Shown: piece by piece, positions 19,798-30,061 of the stretch
How positions within the stretch are numbered: the first letter of the stretch is position 1
How the letters are laid out: each line of letters begins with the position of its first letter
Assembly: GCA_013817245.1 (NCBI GenBank)
Contig: JACDDA010000006.1
Span: 1 to 64,000 of the forward strand
Direction of reading: 5' to 3'
Length of the DNA: 64,000 nucleotides
From: Gammaproteobacteria bacterium
GTDB lineage: Bacteria; Pseudomonadota; Gammaproteobacteria; HTCC5015
Notes under the pieces: generated by a model
The model's input: only the letters and a program-made list of their open reading frames with translations
The model's database searches: none
What the model was told of the DNA's origin: nothing
Made by a program: the position numbers and the translations under genes

Positions 19798-20118
19798 TTA
19801 GTGCGTCTCAGTATTTTCCAAATCCTCAAACCCACTAAAATCTTCAAAATTCTCACCAATGTTAGCTTCCAAATTCTTTTGTTCTTTAAGTAATTCAATA
19901 AGACGACGACGATAACAAGCGTCTCCTTTTAAATGATCGATATTTTCTTTCAAGCCTTCCGTATTCAAACTGCGCTTCACGCCGCCGCCTTCTACACTAG
20001 CGACGCGTAAAACGGTTTCAAACACATTATCAAAGACTTTTTCTAAGGCTTGATTAGGAGGACGTACCTCAACTACCGCATCATCAAAAGTAGGTTCATC
20101 AATACTGTCGTTTATCAT
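19798..20118 (-). CDS. Acidic hypothetical protein
   Basis: 106 residues from an ATG at 20118 with a plausible GGAGA ribosome site. The sequence is rich in Asp/Glu/Asn, begins MINDSIDEPTFDDAVVEVRPP, has a helical centre (LEKVFDNVFETVLRVAS, then YRRRLIELLKEQKNLEANIG) and ends DLENTETH. No signal peptide, membrane segment or recognised family. It sits between the RimB-like protease and rimK but on the opposite strand, so it is probably an insertion into that module rather than part of it. Confidence 0.6.
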   Translation of the reverse strand: MINDSIDEPTFDDAVVEVRPPNQALEKVFDNVFETVLRVASVEGGGVKRSLNTEGLKENIDHLKGDACYRRRLIELLKEQKNLEANIGENFEDFSGFEDLENTETH

Positions 20119-20600
20119 GGATCAAATTCTCTCCGTAAGCAGATGGGAACTGTTGCCCATAAAGGCGCTTTATATGCGACTCACGGGCCACTGTAAATCA
20201 AATTCTTTACAATCCGACGAACCTCGGCATTGCCGTGGATTACCCTGAAGTTCCGGGGCTCGCAAATAGTTCCATTACTGTCATATTCTTAATAAATCTC
20301 ATAAAAACACCCGACAAATACTTAAGAATAAAGATAGCCCACTCTACGAACATAAGCAGTCTAGCCTGCGACCCAGACCCATTATTACACCGGCTTATTA
20401 CAGTGGCGCCTGCCCTGCCGATATCCAGAAACTAAAATACGGGTATTACCAATGTCATATTTCTATCATGCAACACTTCTCAGAAAAACGACTTAGCATC
20501 AATTTTTACTGACTGCAGCCGCGCGGTTATACTAGCTCCGTATCAACACCCTCAGCTCAGTTGATATTTATTATCACCCGCTCACCTTGTCAGGATTTAT
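20119..20600. other. Gene-free stretch upstream of rimK
   Basis: About 480 bp without a convincing gene. A 66-codon frame at 20235-20435 has poor composition and no ribosome site. The rimK leader is at the right end (AGGA 10 bases before the ATG). The base pattern of the left part could be degraded coding sequence, but I cannot assign it. Confidence 0.5.
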
Positions 20601-21506
20601 ATGCGTATCGCTATTCTCTCTCGTAACAGCCGCCTCTATTCGACGCGGCGTTTAGTTGAAGCAGCCCAACAACGAGGGCATGAAATTCGCGTTATTGATC
20701 ATTTACGTTGTTTCATGGACATTACTTCCGATGATCCGACGATTCATTATAAAAATGAAGAGCTGCGTGATTATGACGCGGTGATTCCACGCATTGGTGC
20801 ATCGGTTACTTTTTATGGTACGGCTGTAGTGCGTCAATTTGAAATGATGGGCGTTTATTGCGTTAATGAATCCGTGGCGATTACGCGCGCGCGCGACAAA
20901 TTACGCTCTTTGCAATTACTCGCTCGCAAAGGCGTAGGCATTCCGGCTACCGCTTTTGCGCATTCACCCGATGATATCCCGGGTTTAATTCGTGAAGTCG
21001 GTGGCGCGCCCTTAGTCATTAAATTACTCGAAGGTACGCAAGGCATTGGTGTGGTATTAGCCGAAACACATAATGCTGCTGAAAGCGTGATTCAAGCATT
21101 TATGGGATTAGATGCCAATATTTTAGTCCAGGAATTTATTCACGAAGCCGATGGTGCGGATATTCGCTGTCTCGTCGTAGGCGGAAAAGTAATCGCTGCG
21201 ATGCAACGTCAAGCTGCCGCCGGTGAGTTTCGTTCGAATTTACATCGCGGTGGCAGCGCGCAACTCGTTAAATTGACTGCGCAAGAACGCGCCGTCGCGG
21301 TAGAAGCTGCAAAAATTATGGGTTTGAATGTGTGTGGTGTCGATATGTTACGTTCATCACGTGGCCCCTTAATCATGGAAGTGAATTCATCGCCGGGCTT
21401 ACGGGGCATTGAACAAGCGACCAATAAAGATATCGCCGGCATGATCATTGAATTTATTGAACAACATGCCAAACCAAATAACACGCGTACACGCGGCAAA
21501 GGCTAA
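20601..21506 (+). CDS. rimK: Ribosomal protein S6--L-glutamate ligase
   Basis: ATP-grasp enzyme that adds glutamate residues to the C-terminus of ribosomal protein S6. 301 residues, the size of E. coli RimK (300). Opens [25 protein letters not shown]-binding loop [15 protein letters not shown]; acceptor/metal region [16 protein letters not shown]. The AstE-like gene starts 5 bp after the stop, so the two are co-transcribed. Confidence 0.97.
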   Translation: MRIAILSRNSRLYSTRRLVEAAQQRGHEIRVIDHLRCFMDITSDDPTIHYKNEELRDYDAVIPRIGASVTFYGTAVVRQFEMMGVYCVNESVAITRARDKLRSLQLLARKGVGIPATAFAHSPDDIPGLIREVGGAPLVIKLLEGTQGIGVVLAETHNAAESVIQAFMGLDANILVQEFIHEADGADIRCLVVGGKVIAAMQRQAAAGEFRSNLHRGGSAQLVKLTAQERAVAVEAAKIMGLNVCGVDMLRSSRGPLIMEVNSSPGLRGIEQATNKDIAGMIIEFIEQHAKPNNTRTRGKG

Positions 21507-21511
21507 GTTAG

Positions 21512-22558
21512 ATGAGTCATGACATCACGATTAATGGCAAACAATTTTCCGCACATACTCAAGGCATTGTCGAATTACCGATACCCAATTTTTACACATC
21601 GCAAACCCCATTAGGTTTAGCAGTACATGTCATCAATGGTAAACACGCAGGGCCGCGCTTGTTTATTAGCGCCGCGATTCATGGCGATGAACTTCATGGT
21701 GTAGAAATTATTCGTCGCATCATGCGCCATGAAGCCATGCAACAATTAGTGGGCACGGTTGTCGCAGTACCGATTGTGAATATTTTTGGCATCATTCAAC
21801 GTTCGCGTTATTTGCCCGACCATCGTGATTTAAATCGTTCTTTCCCCGGTTCATCACACGGTTCTTTGGCTTCACGTTTAGCCCATATCTTTATGCAAGA
21901 AATTGTTAGCAAATGTACTCACGGTATTGATATTCACACGGGTGCACATCACCGCGTCAATCTACCGCAAATTCGCGCCAACATAGATGACCCAGAAACC
22001 AAACGTTTAGCCTGCGCGTTTGGTGCGCCGGTGGTTATTAAATCTACTTTGCGTGATGGTTCTTTACGCCAAGCAGCGCGTGAACTAGGCATTCCTACTT
22101 TACTTTATGAATCCGGCGAAGCATTACGTTTTGATGAAGCGGGAATTTGCCTGGGTGTAGAAGGGATTTTATCGGTCATGCGCGCACTGAACATGTTACC
22201 CACGAACAATATACCAACCAAAATAATAGAACCTTTCATTGCACGTTCTAGTCATTGGGAACGCGCACAACAAAGTGGCATTATGCGAAATGTTGCGGCT
22301 TTAGGTTTAAAAGTAGAAAGCGGTACCGAATTAGGTATCATCGCCAACCCTACGGATTTATTTTCAAACACCGATTGTCCCGTACGCTGCGATCGTGAAG
22401 GACTCATTATTGGTCGAACTAATTTACCTTTAGTAAATGAGGGGGATGCAATCTTTCATATCGCGCATCTTGAAGAAGCTGAGTCCAATCAATTTAACAA
22501 TGCATCGTCACAAACAATGGAAATACCTTCAATCGCCGAACCACCTGCAACGGGCTGA
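21512..22558 (+). CDS. Succinylglutamate desuccinylase/aspartoacylase-family protein
   Basis: 348 residues of the M14-like zinc deacylase family. Zinc ligands are expected in AAIHGDELHGVEIIRR and at the histidine of DIHTGAHH; the catalytic glutamate in LLYESGEALRFD. The middle (YLPDHRDLNRSFPG) matches the family's substrate-binding Arg/Asn segment. The C-terminal domain is a beta-rich biotinyl-like fold (SGTELGIIANPTDL...EGDAIFHIA). Its constant association with rimK in marine gammaproteobacteria suggests a role linked to S6 glutamylation or N-acyl-glutamate turnover; the substrate is not known. It ends 2 bp from the convergent tamB. Confidence 0.92.
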   Translation: MSHDITINGKQFSAHTQGIVELPIPNFYTSQTPLGLAVHVINGKHAGPRLFISAAIHGDELHGVEIIRRIMRHEAMQQLVGTVVAVPIVNIFGIIQRSRYLPDHRDLNRSFPGSSHGSLASRLAHIFMQEIVSKCTHGIDIHTGAHHRVNLPQIRANIDDPETKRLACAFGAPVVIKSTLRDGSLRQAARELGIPTLLYESGEALRFDEAGICLGVEGILSVMRALNMLPTNNIPTKIIEPFIARSSHWERAQQSGIMRNVAALGLKVESGTELGIIANPTDLFSNTDCPVRCDREGLIIGRTNLPLVNEGDAIFHIAHLEEAESNQFNNASSQTMEIPSIAEPPATG

Positions 22559-22560
22559 TA

Positions 22561-25500
22561 TTAATCACGTTCAATTTGATACAATAAATCTAAACTGCTG
22601 CGATAACCTGTTTCTACTTCAATACGCCAATTTTTATCGAGCGTGTAATGCACACCCCAAGAGGCTAACTGATCAAACAAACCCACACTGTATTGCACAT
22701 ACAGCGCTGGCGTGATGTATTTACCAATTAGTAATGCGGACTCTTTTCGATTTTCGTCCGTGTCTACGGACAAATGATCGATTTTAAAAGTATCACTCAT
22801 GCCTTCACGTAAATTTTCACTTTGTAATAAACCCAATGATGCCACCGCTGCCCACATACTATTTGTATCCGTTTCCGTTGCAGTGCTTAAAGGTTTACCT
22901 AATACCAACAAACTCAACGCCTCACTATCAGACACGGCCGGCTCAGAAAAAACTCGACTTTTAGGATCACGCAACGTTCCGGTCACTACCAAACCGACGC
23001 GATAATCATCCACTGTGCGCGTTGCTGTCACATCTAAACCCGGATTATCCAAAGGACCTTGAAAAATAAAACGCCCTTGTTCAATCGTCAGTTTTTGACC
23101 ATAGGCTTGATATTGACCTTCCTTTAAACGAATCTCGCCACTTGCACGTGTTTTTTTACCCGGCTGATCATAAATATTCATCTGACCTTCTAAATTCGCC
23201 AACACACCAAAACCAAGGAATTGAATTTCTTCACCCAAGGTAATTTCCAAATCACTCGTGAGCGCAATATTATCTTGAGATTTTGTACTGACTGATTGAT
23301 TAACAATCACTTCATCCGCACTGCGACGAATCGCTTTTTTAGGCAGCTCACGCGGTTCAATCTTAGCGCGCGGAATATCAACTTTGCCTTGCAAATTCAC
23401 TTGATGAGTAATGCCCTGACTACGCCAATCAACTTGTAATTCCGGTGAAGCCCATAATTTTAATTGTTCGGTATCAAATACTTTTAAATTTTTCCCAGAC
23501 AAGGCAGCATTCAAACGCCAGTCTTGCCAATCATTTGCAATTAGATCGCCGCGCAAATGACCATAACCATCGCTTTTAAAAACCATTTCCATATGCAGCC
23601 GCCCATTGCCTTTATGCTCCAACTGCAATTCAATGTCTTCTAACACAACACCCATAGAAGCTAAACCAAAACGTCCTTTATGCCAATAAGCACCGCCTAA
23701 TAAGGTCGGCTTACTCAGTGTGCCGACTACACTTAAATCAATATTTAATTGTCCCGCTATTGCATCAATTTGCGCATCCAAACCTTCTAACCATGCAACA
23801 TCATTAGATTTTATTTTAATGCGTGCATTGACTGGACTGTTGTCATCACAACACTTTTGCACTTGCCCTAACATGTCGCCTTCCCAAATACCGGGAATGT
23901 TTAACTGTCCTTGAAATTCACTGAGTTGTGAGTCGTGCTTAAATTGCCAATGACCACGTTGCCAAGGATAGCGATATACGTCTTTTTTGTTTTCCGGATT
24001 AAAAAGTACTAAGCCATCTGCTACATCAATCTCACCCGAAAACATGGGTTGCGCATTTTTTATATTGCCGCGAAATACAGCACTCGCATTACCTTCTACT
24101 TGTAATCGCGATGACAACCAATCTGCTAACACACGATGCACTGCAAAGTTTTGTACCTCACCGCTAAACTCTGCATTTTTTAAATTACCTTGCAGATTGA
24201 CACGCGACGTTGCAGTTTGCGAAGCCCAAGGTAAACTAATCGGCATCAAGGTATCATCTAGCCATTGCCAATCAACTTCCTCGCTTAGCTGCCACGACCC
24301 CAACAGCGGCACGCTAATATTCCACGCTAAGATACGCCCCGACCAATCACTGTCCTGCACTTGTTTAGCGCTAAATGTAACCTCTGTATTAATATTTTCT
24401 TTTTGTGCAATAAGATGTCCCCGCCAATCATTCCATTGACCGATCCAATCAATATTGAGCGAATCCACAACAAAATCTTGTATGTGCAGCTTTTTAAGAG
24501 ATATGACAGCTTGATTTTTATAATGCGGCTCAGTTTCAGAAAAGCGCGGATCAATTTTTATATAACCTTCATCTATATAAAACTGTTCATAACGAAAATT
24601 TTTAATTTGCACATCGGCTTGCACATCAAACGCCGGCCAACGACCTTTCCAATAACCGTGGCCAATGATACTGCCCGCCAAGCTTGGCCAAAAATTTTCT
24701 AAAGCCGGTGCATTAATATGCCAAATTGCATAACTATCCGCCTGCCATTGCGATGGAGTAAATGCTGCATTGATATTAATATCATTAACACCATCATTCA
24801 TTCTAAAACCCGGACTATGTAATGCACCTTGCCGCCAATACACTTGCCCGTCAGCAAAAAAAGCATGGCCTCGCCAAGTACCGACCCAATTAACCAGCTC
24901 AACTCCCCATTCAGCTTTTTGCCAAGTAGTGCCACGCCAATGCACGCGACCACCACCTGATAATTGCCCTTGCCAGTCTTTATTAAACATAGCAGGTGTT
25001 AATTTCACAAATCGATAACGCGATGTAATGGCGTGCTGCTGCCAATTCCATTCACCTTGCAAATCCAACCAACCATCATTAATGTCAGCACGCAAATCAA
25101 CTTGGCTTAATTTATTCGCATCTACAATTGCATGTCGTAAATTTAAATTAATAAGCGGATAAGCAGCATATTGAATGGCGGTTTTGCTGGATAACTCATA
25201 AGTCGGCCACGTGCCTCGTAAATGCAAATGACCTGATCCAATATTTATATCTTGCCACTTGAATGCCGGCCAACGCGTATTTAATGCAGTTTGTAATAAC
25301 GGCGTTTCAAATGCGCCGGTGGTTAACCAACCCGTGGTATGGCCCATAATCGGTTGTTGCCAGGTCTGATCAACTTTCAAACGAGCGACGTCGCCTTGCA
25401 CTGCAACGACACCGCCCAAAGTGTAGTCTTGGATTGGACCTTGCCAATGCAGAACACCTTGCAATGGCAAATGATCTTTTAGCAGCAAACGTGCAGTAGC

Positions 25501-26028
25501 AACTAATTGCCAACCGTCAAAGACGACATTTAATTTTTCAATATCTAAATAATTATTCTGCGCAGTAACCGCAAGATCAACATCCGAAAATTCAAACTGG
25601 GTGTTAAGCAGATGAAATTCCATTAGCTTTAATTGCGCCTGTTGTATGCTCATTTTAAAAGGAAAACGCACATCAATAGGTGAATCAGGAGAATCGTCTT
25701 TAAGCGTTTCTGTATAAGTCATGCGCTTAGCTACGATCGTAGAAGCGGTTAATACGCGAGCGCGTAAATCTGCCAGCTTTAAAGCAATTAAGCCATCATA
25801 AAAAGCGATTTTAAAAGTATCTGAGGTATAACTTATTTCTTTAAAAACTAAACCATCTTCAAATAACTTGCCGCTTTCTGGAATAATTATTAAATTTGGA
25901 GCTAAGGTTGAATTCATGACGTAAACAAAAAAACGCGTGCCTGATTCAGAGCGCAAAAAACCTACACAAATTAACAATAAAATGCAGAGTATTACCAAGG
26001 TTATGGCTAAACGCCGCAGCCATTTCAT
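22561..26028 (-). CDS. tamB: Translocation and assembly module protein TamB
   Basis: 1155 residues: an N-terminal inner-membrane anchor (about residues 8-27), then a very long beta-taco periplasmic body, and the conserved C-terminal DUF490 domain with LSLLVLGKPLS, ALLIGKYITPALYVQYSVGLFD and a closing YRSSLDLLYQIERD. TamB spans the periplasm and works with TamA, taking part in outer-membrane protein assembly and in moving phospholipids to the outer membrane. The ATG at 26028 overlaps the tamA stop by 4 bp (translational coupling). E. coli TamB is about 1260 residues, so this one is slightly shorter. Confidence 0.96.
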   Translation of the reverse strand: MKWLRRLAITLVILCILLLICVGFLRSESGTRFFVYVMNSTLAPNLIIIPESGKLFEDGLVFKEISYTSDTFKIAFYDGLIALKLADLRARVLTASTIVAKRMTYTETLKDDSPDSPIDVRFPFKMSIQQAQLKLMEFHLLNTQFEFSDVDLAVTAQNNYLDIEKLNVVFDGWQLVATARLLLKDHLPLQGVLHWQGPIQDYTLGGVVAVQGDVARLKVDQTWQQPIMGHTTGWLTTGAFETPLLQTALNTRWPAFKWQDINIGSGHLHLRGTWPTYELSSKTAIQYAAYPLINLNLRHAIVDANKLSQVDLRADINDGWLDLQGEWNWQQHAITSRYRFVKLTPAMFNKDWQGQLSGGGRVHWRGTTWQKAEWGVELVNWVGTWRGHAFFADGQVYWRQGALHSPGFRMNDGVNDININAAFTPSQWQADSYAIWHINAPALENFWPSLAGSIIGHGYWKGRWPAFDVQADVQIKNFRYEQFYIDEGYIKIDPRFSETEPHYKNQAVISLKKLHIQDFVVDSLNIDWIGQWNDWRGHLIAQKENINTEVTFSAKQVQDSDWSGRILAWNISVPLLGSWQLSEEVDWQWLDDTLMPISLPWASQTATSRVNLQGNLKNAEFSGEVQNFAVHRVLADWLSSRLQVEGNASAVFRGNIKNAQPMFSGEIDVADGLVLFNPENKKDVYRYPWQRGHWQFKHDSQLSEFQGQLNIPGIWEGDMLGQVQKCCDDNSPVNARIKIKSNDVAWLEGLDAQIDAIAGQLNIDLSVVGTLSKPTLLGGAYWHKGRFGLASMGVVLEDIELQLEHKGNGRLHMEMVFKSDGYGHLRGDLIANDWQDWRLNAALSGKNLKVFDTEQLKLWASPELQVDWRSQGITHQVNLQGKVDIPRAKIEPRELPKKAIRRSADEVIVNQSVSTKSQDNIALTSDLEITLGEEIQFLGFGVLANLEGQMNIYDQPGKKTRASGEIRLKEGQYQAYGQKLTIEQGRFIFQGPLDNPGLDVTATRTVDDYRVGLVVTGTLRDPKSRVFSEPAVSDSEALSLLVLGKPLSTATETDTNSMWAAVASLGLLQSENLREGMSDTFKIDHLSVDTDENRKESALLIGKYITPALYVQYSVGLFDQLASWGVHYTLDKNWRIEVETGYRSSLDLLYQIERD

Positions 26029-27788
26029 AAATCCACACCTAAACTTAAGTGGATACGATAATCACTGGCGGATGGGTCATCATAAGGAAAAGCAATATCC
26101 AGACGTACTGGCGCGATTACGGTATACCAACGTACGCCAACACCGACACTTTTTTTAACATCAACTAATTCTTCATTAAAAGCATTACCCGCATCAGTAA
26201 ACACGGCCACGCCCCAGGTTTCTACAAAACGCCAATCATATTCTAAACTGGCAGTCGCTAAATTTTTCCCACCTATTATTTCGCCCTCATCATTTAAGGG
26301 GCCTAAACTTTGATATGCGTAACCGCGCACACTCGAGTCACCACCCGCATAAAAACGAATGGATGCGGGCAATGCATTTACATCTTCAATACTAATTGCA
26401 CCTAAAGTTAAACGGCCCAATATACGCCCCGCCAAAAGTGGCCGAATTATTCGCGCATTTGGCCGCACTTCAAAAAAGCTTACATCAGATAAAAAATCTT
26501 CATGCGCGCCGCGTACATCTAAAGAAAAATAATGCCCCCGCTTGGGATACAAAGAGCTTAATGATTCACTCCATGTCCAATTAATACCTGGCATCAGCAA
26601 ATCCACATTGCGTTCTTCTTGATCTGCCACAATATAAGTTTCTCGCTGAAAACTAATTGAGCGCGTCACTAATAATGTGTCATGTCGGCGATTGGTCCAA
26701 TCTACCCCCAAAGAATAAGTTTGATGCTCTTCCGTATCGGTATTTTGAGTTTGAAACCCAGCTTTTATATTAAAAATATCATCGGATGGATCTTCTAACG
26801 GAATTTTGTAAACACCATTAATTTCACTTAATACTTTCGACAATAATAATTCACTCGAAAACTGATGACCTTGTTTATTTAACCAATACCTATCATAACC
26901 AAGTTTGCCACGCACGCCTGTATCGGTAGCAATGCCGGCGCCTACGGAATAATTATTCCGCGCACGAGGTGAAAGCTTAATGTTAACCGGGATAAATTGA
27001 TCAACCACTTGTTCAGTAGGTGCCGTAACATTCATCGTATTAAAATACCGAGCATTGCTTAGATTGCGGCGCAGATCGATTAATTTTTCTGCTTCAAAAT
27101 AATCACCTTTTTTAAATTTAATAAAACGTCGAACAAAGTCTTCATCCAAAAAATTATTTTGAATCTCTAATGTAATATCACCAAAATAAGCTCGTGCACC
27201 CGCCTCATAAACAATGGTTATGCTAGCTTGATTTTTTTCAATGTCGATGCGTAATTCGTTTTTTACAAACCGTGCGTTGAGATAGCCCCGCTGCGCAGAT
27301 AAAGTGAGCAATTCGGATTTCACAAATTCATAATTTGCATGATTAACTGGATCACCTACATGCAAGGGGAAGTTTTTTAATAAGGCATCAAATTCCGGAT
27401 CAATTAATTTTTCGCTGTCAGCAATGCGCCACAATTGTATATCGAGCACAGCAATTTTCATTTGCTCGCCTGGAATAACGTCGATGGTCAGTTCCCAGCA
27501 TTTATTATTATTAATAACGGTAGGAGTAAAACTTGCGCGGTAATATCCTAAGGCTTCAGCTGCATTGCGCAGTTGTGTATTCAGTTCCGCAAACCATAAA
27601 CGTTGCCGACCTTGATTGCGCTCGCAACTACGATCTTCTACGTTAAGATAAGTGCGAATATTTTCTTCTAATTTAGCATCTGCGCCATCAATATCTAATT
27701 CTGGCTGCACTGCAGCTAACGCTGAACCAAACCACAACAGAGTGAGGAGCGTAACACTGAATCGAAACAATCCGCACAACCTAGACAA
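26025..27788 (-). CDS. tamA: Outer-membrane assembly protein TamA (Omp85 family)
   Basis: 587 residues with a signal peptide (LFRFSVTLLTLLWFGSALA), three POTRA domains (about residues 25-270) and a 16-strand Omp85 barrel. The Omp85 signature appears as GGDSSVRGYAYQSLGP, and the chain ends with aromatic/hydrophobic HLSLGVDL, a typical barrel terminus. Operon with tamB (4-bp overlap). The start ATG at 27788 follows GAGGAGTAG, a clear ribosome site. Confidence 0.96.
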   Translation of the reverse strand: MSRLCGLFRFSVTLLTLLWFGSALAAVQPELDIDGADAKLEENIRTYLNVEDRSCERNQGRQRLWFAELNTQLRNAAEALGYYRASFTPTVINNNKCWELTIDVIPGEQMKIAVLDIQLWRIADSEKLIDPEFDALLKNFPLHVGDPVNHANYEFVKSELLTLSAQRGYLNARFVKNELRIDIEKNQASITIVYEAGARAYFGDITLEIQNNFLDEDFVRRFIKFKKGDYFEAEKLIDLRRNLSNARYFNTMNVTAPTEQVVDQFIPVNIKLSPRARNNYSVGAGIATDTGVRGKLGYDRYWLNKQGHQFSSELLLSKVLSEINGVYKIPLEDPSDDIFNIKAGFQTQNTDTEEHQTYSLGVDWTNRRHDTLLVTRSISFQRETYIVADQEERNVDLLMPGINWTWSESLSSLYPKRGHYFSLDVRGAHEDFLSDVSFFEVRPNARIIRPLLAGRILGRLTLGAISIEDVNALPASIRFYAGGDSSVRGYAYQSLGPLNDEGEIIGGKNLATASLEYDWRFVETWGVAVFTDAGNAFNEELVDVKKSVGVGVRWYTVIAPVRLDIAFPYDDPSASDYRIHLSLGVDL

Positions 27789-27804
27789 GAATACTACTCC
27801 TCAG

Positions 27805-27830
27805 AACCATGACTTCATCAAGTCATGGTT
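27805..27830. other. Perfect hairpin between terC-like gene and tamA
   Basis: AACCATGACTT-CATC-AAGTCATGGTT is an 11-bp perfect stem with a 4-nt loop, 16 bp upstream of the tamA start. There is no T-run on its 3' side in the leftward direction, so it is not a standard terminator; it could be an RNA-processing, attenuation or stability element in a terC-tamAB transcript. Confidence 0.6.
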
Positions 27831-27848
27831 TATCGGTAAAAAAATGCG

Positions 27849-28574
27849 CTATTCTTTTTGTCTATTATTACGGGCATGAATCCGCGAATTCAGTGCTTCA
27901 ACCAACATAGAGAAAGCCATAGCGAAATAAATATAGCCTTTAGGAACGTGAATACCAAAGCCTTCTACCATCAGCATCATGCCTATTAAGAGCAAAAAGC
28001 TTAGGGCTAACATACGCACAGTTGGATGACGATCGATGAAGTGACTGATCGGCCCTGAAGCCGCCATCATAACTAAGACCGCAATAATAACTGCGGCCAC
28101 CATCACTTCAATATCATTAGCCAAGGCAATCGCGGTAATAATAGAATCTAATGAAAAGACTAAATCGATGACGGCAATTTGCACCATAATCCAAAAAAAA
28201 CTTTTCACTGGTTTAAATTTAGGATTGGCGTCAGTTTTAGTGCCTTCTAATTCTTCATGAATCTCTAAGGTGCTTTTAGTCAATAAAAATAAGCCACCAA
28301 AAATTAAAACCAGATCTCGCAAATTAAAATCTTCACCTAATACAAAAAACAAAGGTTCATTAATCGCCATCAACCACGTTAATGCCAGCAATAAGCCAAC
28401 GCGCAAGCCCATGGCTAAACCTAAACCGGCGATCCGCGCTACTTTACGACGCTCAACGGGTAATTTGTTAACTAAAATAGCGACAAAAATAATGTTATCA
28501 ATGCCGAGCACGATCTCCAATAACGTCAACGTAGCAAAGGCAATCCATACCTCTGGCTGTAATAAAAGTTCCAT
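27849..28574 (-). CDS. TerC-family integral membrane protein
   Basis: 241 residues, about seven transmembrane helices, with the acidic family motifs LLEIVLGIDNIIFVAIL and AVIDLVFSLDSIITAIAL (Glu/Asp within the membrane, likely metal binding). TerC-family proteins are linked to manganese export and tellurite resistance; this one is the plain YgdQ/TerC type without CBS domains, so the ion is not certain. The ATG at 28574 has a GAGGATATTCA leader. It is the gene upstream of tamA on the same strand. Confidence 0.92.
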   Translation of the reverse strand: MELLLQPEVWIAFATLTLLEIVLGIDNIIFVAILVNKLPVERRKVARIAGLGLAMGLRVGLLLALTWLMAINEPLFFVLGEDFNLRDLVLIFGGLFLLTKSTLEIHEELEGTKTDANPKFKPVKSFFWIMVQIAVIDLVFSLDSIITAIALANDIEVMVAAVIIAVLVMMAASGPISHFIDRHPTVRMLALSFLLLIGMMLMVEGFGIHVPKGYIYFAMAFSMLVEALNSRIHARNNRQKE

Positions 28575-28697
28575 TGAATATCCTCAAAGATTAGGTCGGC
28601 AAAACAGTGCTTTTATTCACTATAACAAGCGCTGCTGAGGGTGCTTAAACCAAGCACAAAATGCAAGCTTATTATAAAAAAATACCACGGATTCTGG

Positions 28698-30059
28698 CTA
28701 TTGCACCCATACCGTTTTTATGTTGACGAATTCACGGATGCCTTGCACAGATAATTCACGACCATAACCCGATGCTTTGATGCCACCAAAAGGCAAATGC
28801 GGATCACTTTTTACCATCGCATTGACATAAGCATTACCACTTTCTAACTGTAACGCTAATTTTTCACCGCGCGCCACATCTCGCGTCCAAACACTCGCCC
28901 CTAAACCATAACTAGAGTCATTGGCGATGCGTAATGCGGCAGCTTCATCAGTCACACGTATAATACTCGCAACCGGACCAAATAACTCTTCACGATAAGC
29001 ACGCATGGTAGGCATCACGCCATCTAGGATTGAGGCAGGATAAAAACAACTGTTATTAGTTTTTACGCAACCCAATACCGCCCGCGCACCTTTTTGCAAA
29101 GCATCTTCTACTTGCGCATGTAACTCATCAACCAAATCCGGACGCGCCATCGGCGCTAAGCTGGTTTGTACATCACGAGGATCACCTGCGCGTAAACGCT
29201 GCGCTTTATCCGCAAACAACTGCACAAATTTTTCAGCAATGTCGTTCACTACAATAAAACGTTTAGCAGCAATACAACTCTGACCCGCATTATTAAAACG
29301 CGCCGCAATGGCAATAGTGCTCGCCATCTCAAGATCAGCATCAGCCAATACAATAAAAGGATCCGATCCACCTAATTCTAATACCGATTTTTTTAAATGG
29401 GCGCCGGCTAATTGCGCGACTTGGCGGCCAGCTGCTTCGCTACCCGTTAAAGTTACCGCATGCACACGCGCATCTTCAATTAAACGCGGTATGTCTTTAC
29501 TGGCAATCAACGCGCTAATAAACACATGTTCTGGCAAACCGGCTTGTTTAAAAACATCCGCAATTGCTAAAGCACACTGCGGCACATTCGAAGCATGTTT
29601 TAAAATAACGGTATTACCTGCAGCTAATGCGGGCGCAGCAAAACGAAATAATTGCCAGAACGGAAAATTCCACGGCATGATGCCTAAAACAGTCCCCAGC
29701 GGTTGATAACTTACATAACTATGAGTGGCGCGTGTACTGATAGATTCCGGTGCTAAAAATGTTGCTGCATGCTCGACATAATAATCACAAACCAACGCGC
29801 ATTTTTCAATTTCCGCCTGCGCCTCACTCATCAACTTGCCCATTTCTTGACTAATTAACGCCGCATATTCATCGCGCCGGCTGATTAAAATACTGGATGC
29901 CTTGCGCAAAATAGCAACACGCTGCTCTAAACTGTGCTGCGCCCACGCGGCGCGAGCCAGAGGGATCTGTTGCAGCGCGTGTTCAATCTCAGCAACTGAC
30001 CACGCCGCAAAACGCGCTAAGGTTTCACCCGTAAAAGGATTTATCGATACCATTGTCAT
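28698..30059 (-). CDS. sad: Succinate-semialdehyde dehydrogenase, Sad/YneI type
   Basis: NAD(P)-dependent aldehyde dehydrogenase of about 453 residues, very close to E. coli Sad (YneI) along its length: INPFTGETL, PLGTVLGIMPWNFPFWQ, LELGGSDPFIVLADADLE (catalytic Glu), NNAGQSCIAAKRFIV (catalytic Cys), FGPVASIIRV and FGGIKASGYGRELS. It turns succinate semialdehyde into succinate. Starts possible at 30065 (TTG), 30059 and 30053 (ATG); I took 30059. The start lies against the stop of the DUF502 gene, so the two are coupled. Confidence 0.93.
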   Translation of the reverse strand: MTMVSINPFTGETLARFAAWSVAEIEHALQQIPLARAAWAQHSLEQRVAILRKASSILISRRDEYAALISQEMGKLMSEAQAEIEKCALVCDYYVEHAATFLAPESISTRATHSYVSYQPLGTVLGIMPWNFPFWQLFRFAAPALAAGNTVILKHASNVPQCALAIADVFKQAGLPEHVFISALIASKDIPRLIEDARVHAVTLTGSEAAGRQVAQLAGAHLKKSVLELGGSDPFIVLADADLEMASTIAIAARFNNAGQSCIAAKRFIVVNDIAEKFVQLFADKAQRLRAGDPRDVQTSLAPMARPDLVDELHAQVEDALQKGARAVLGCVKTNNSCFYPASILDGVMPTMRAYREELFGPVASIIRVTDEAAALRIANDSSYGLGASVWTRDVARGEKLALQLESGNAYVNAMVKSDPHLPFGGIKASGYGRELSVQGIREFVNIKTVWVQ

Positions 30060-30061
30060 AA

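Noticed and set aside
20235-20435. 66-codon rightward frame upstream of rimK
   Set aside because: No ribosome site, unusual composition and no resemblance to a known small protein.
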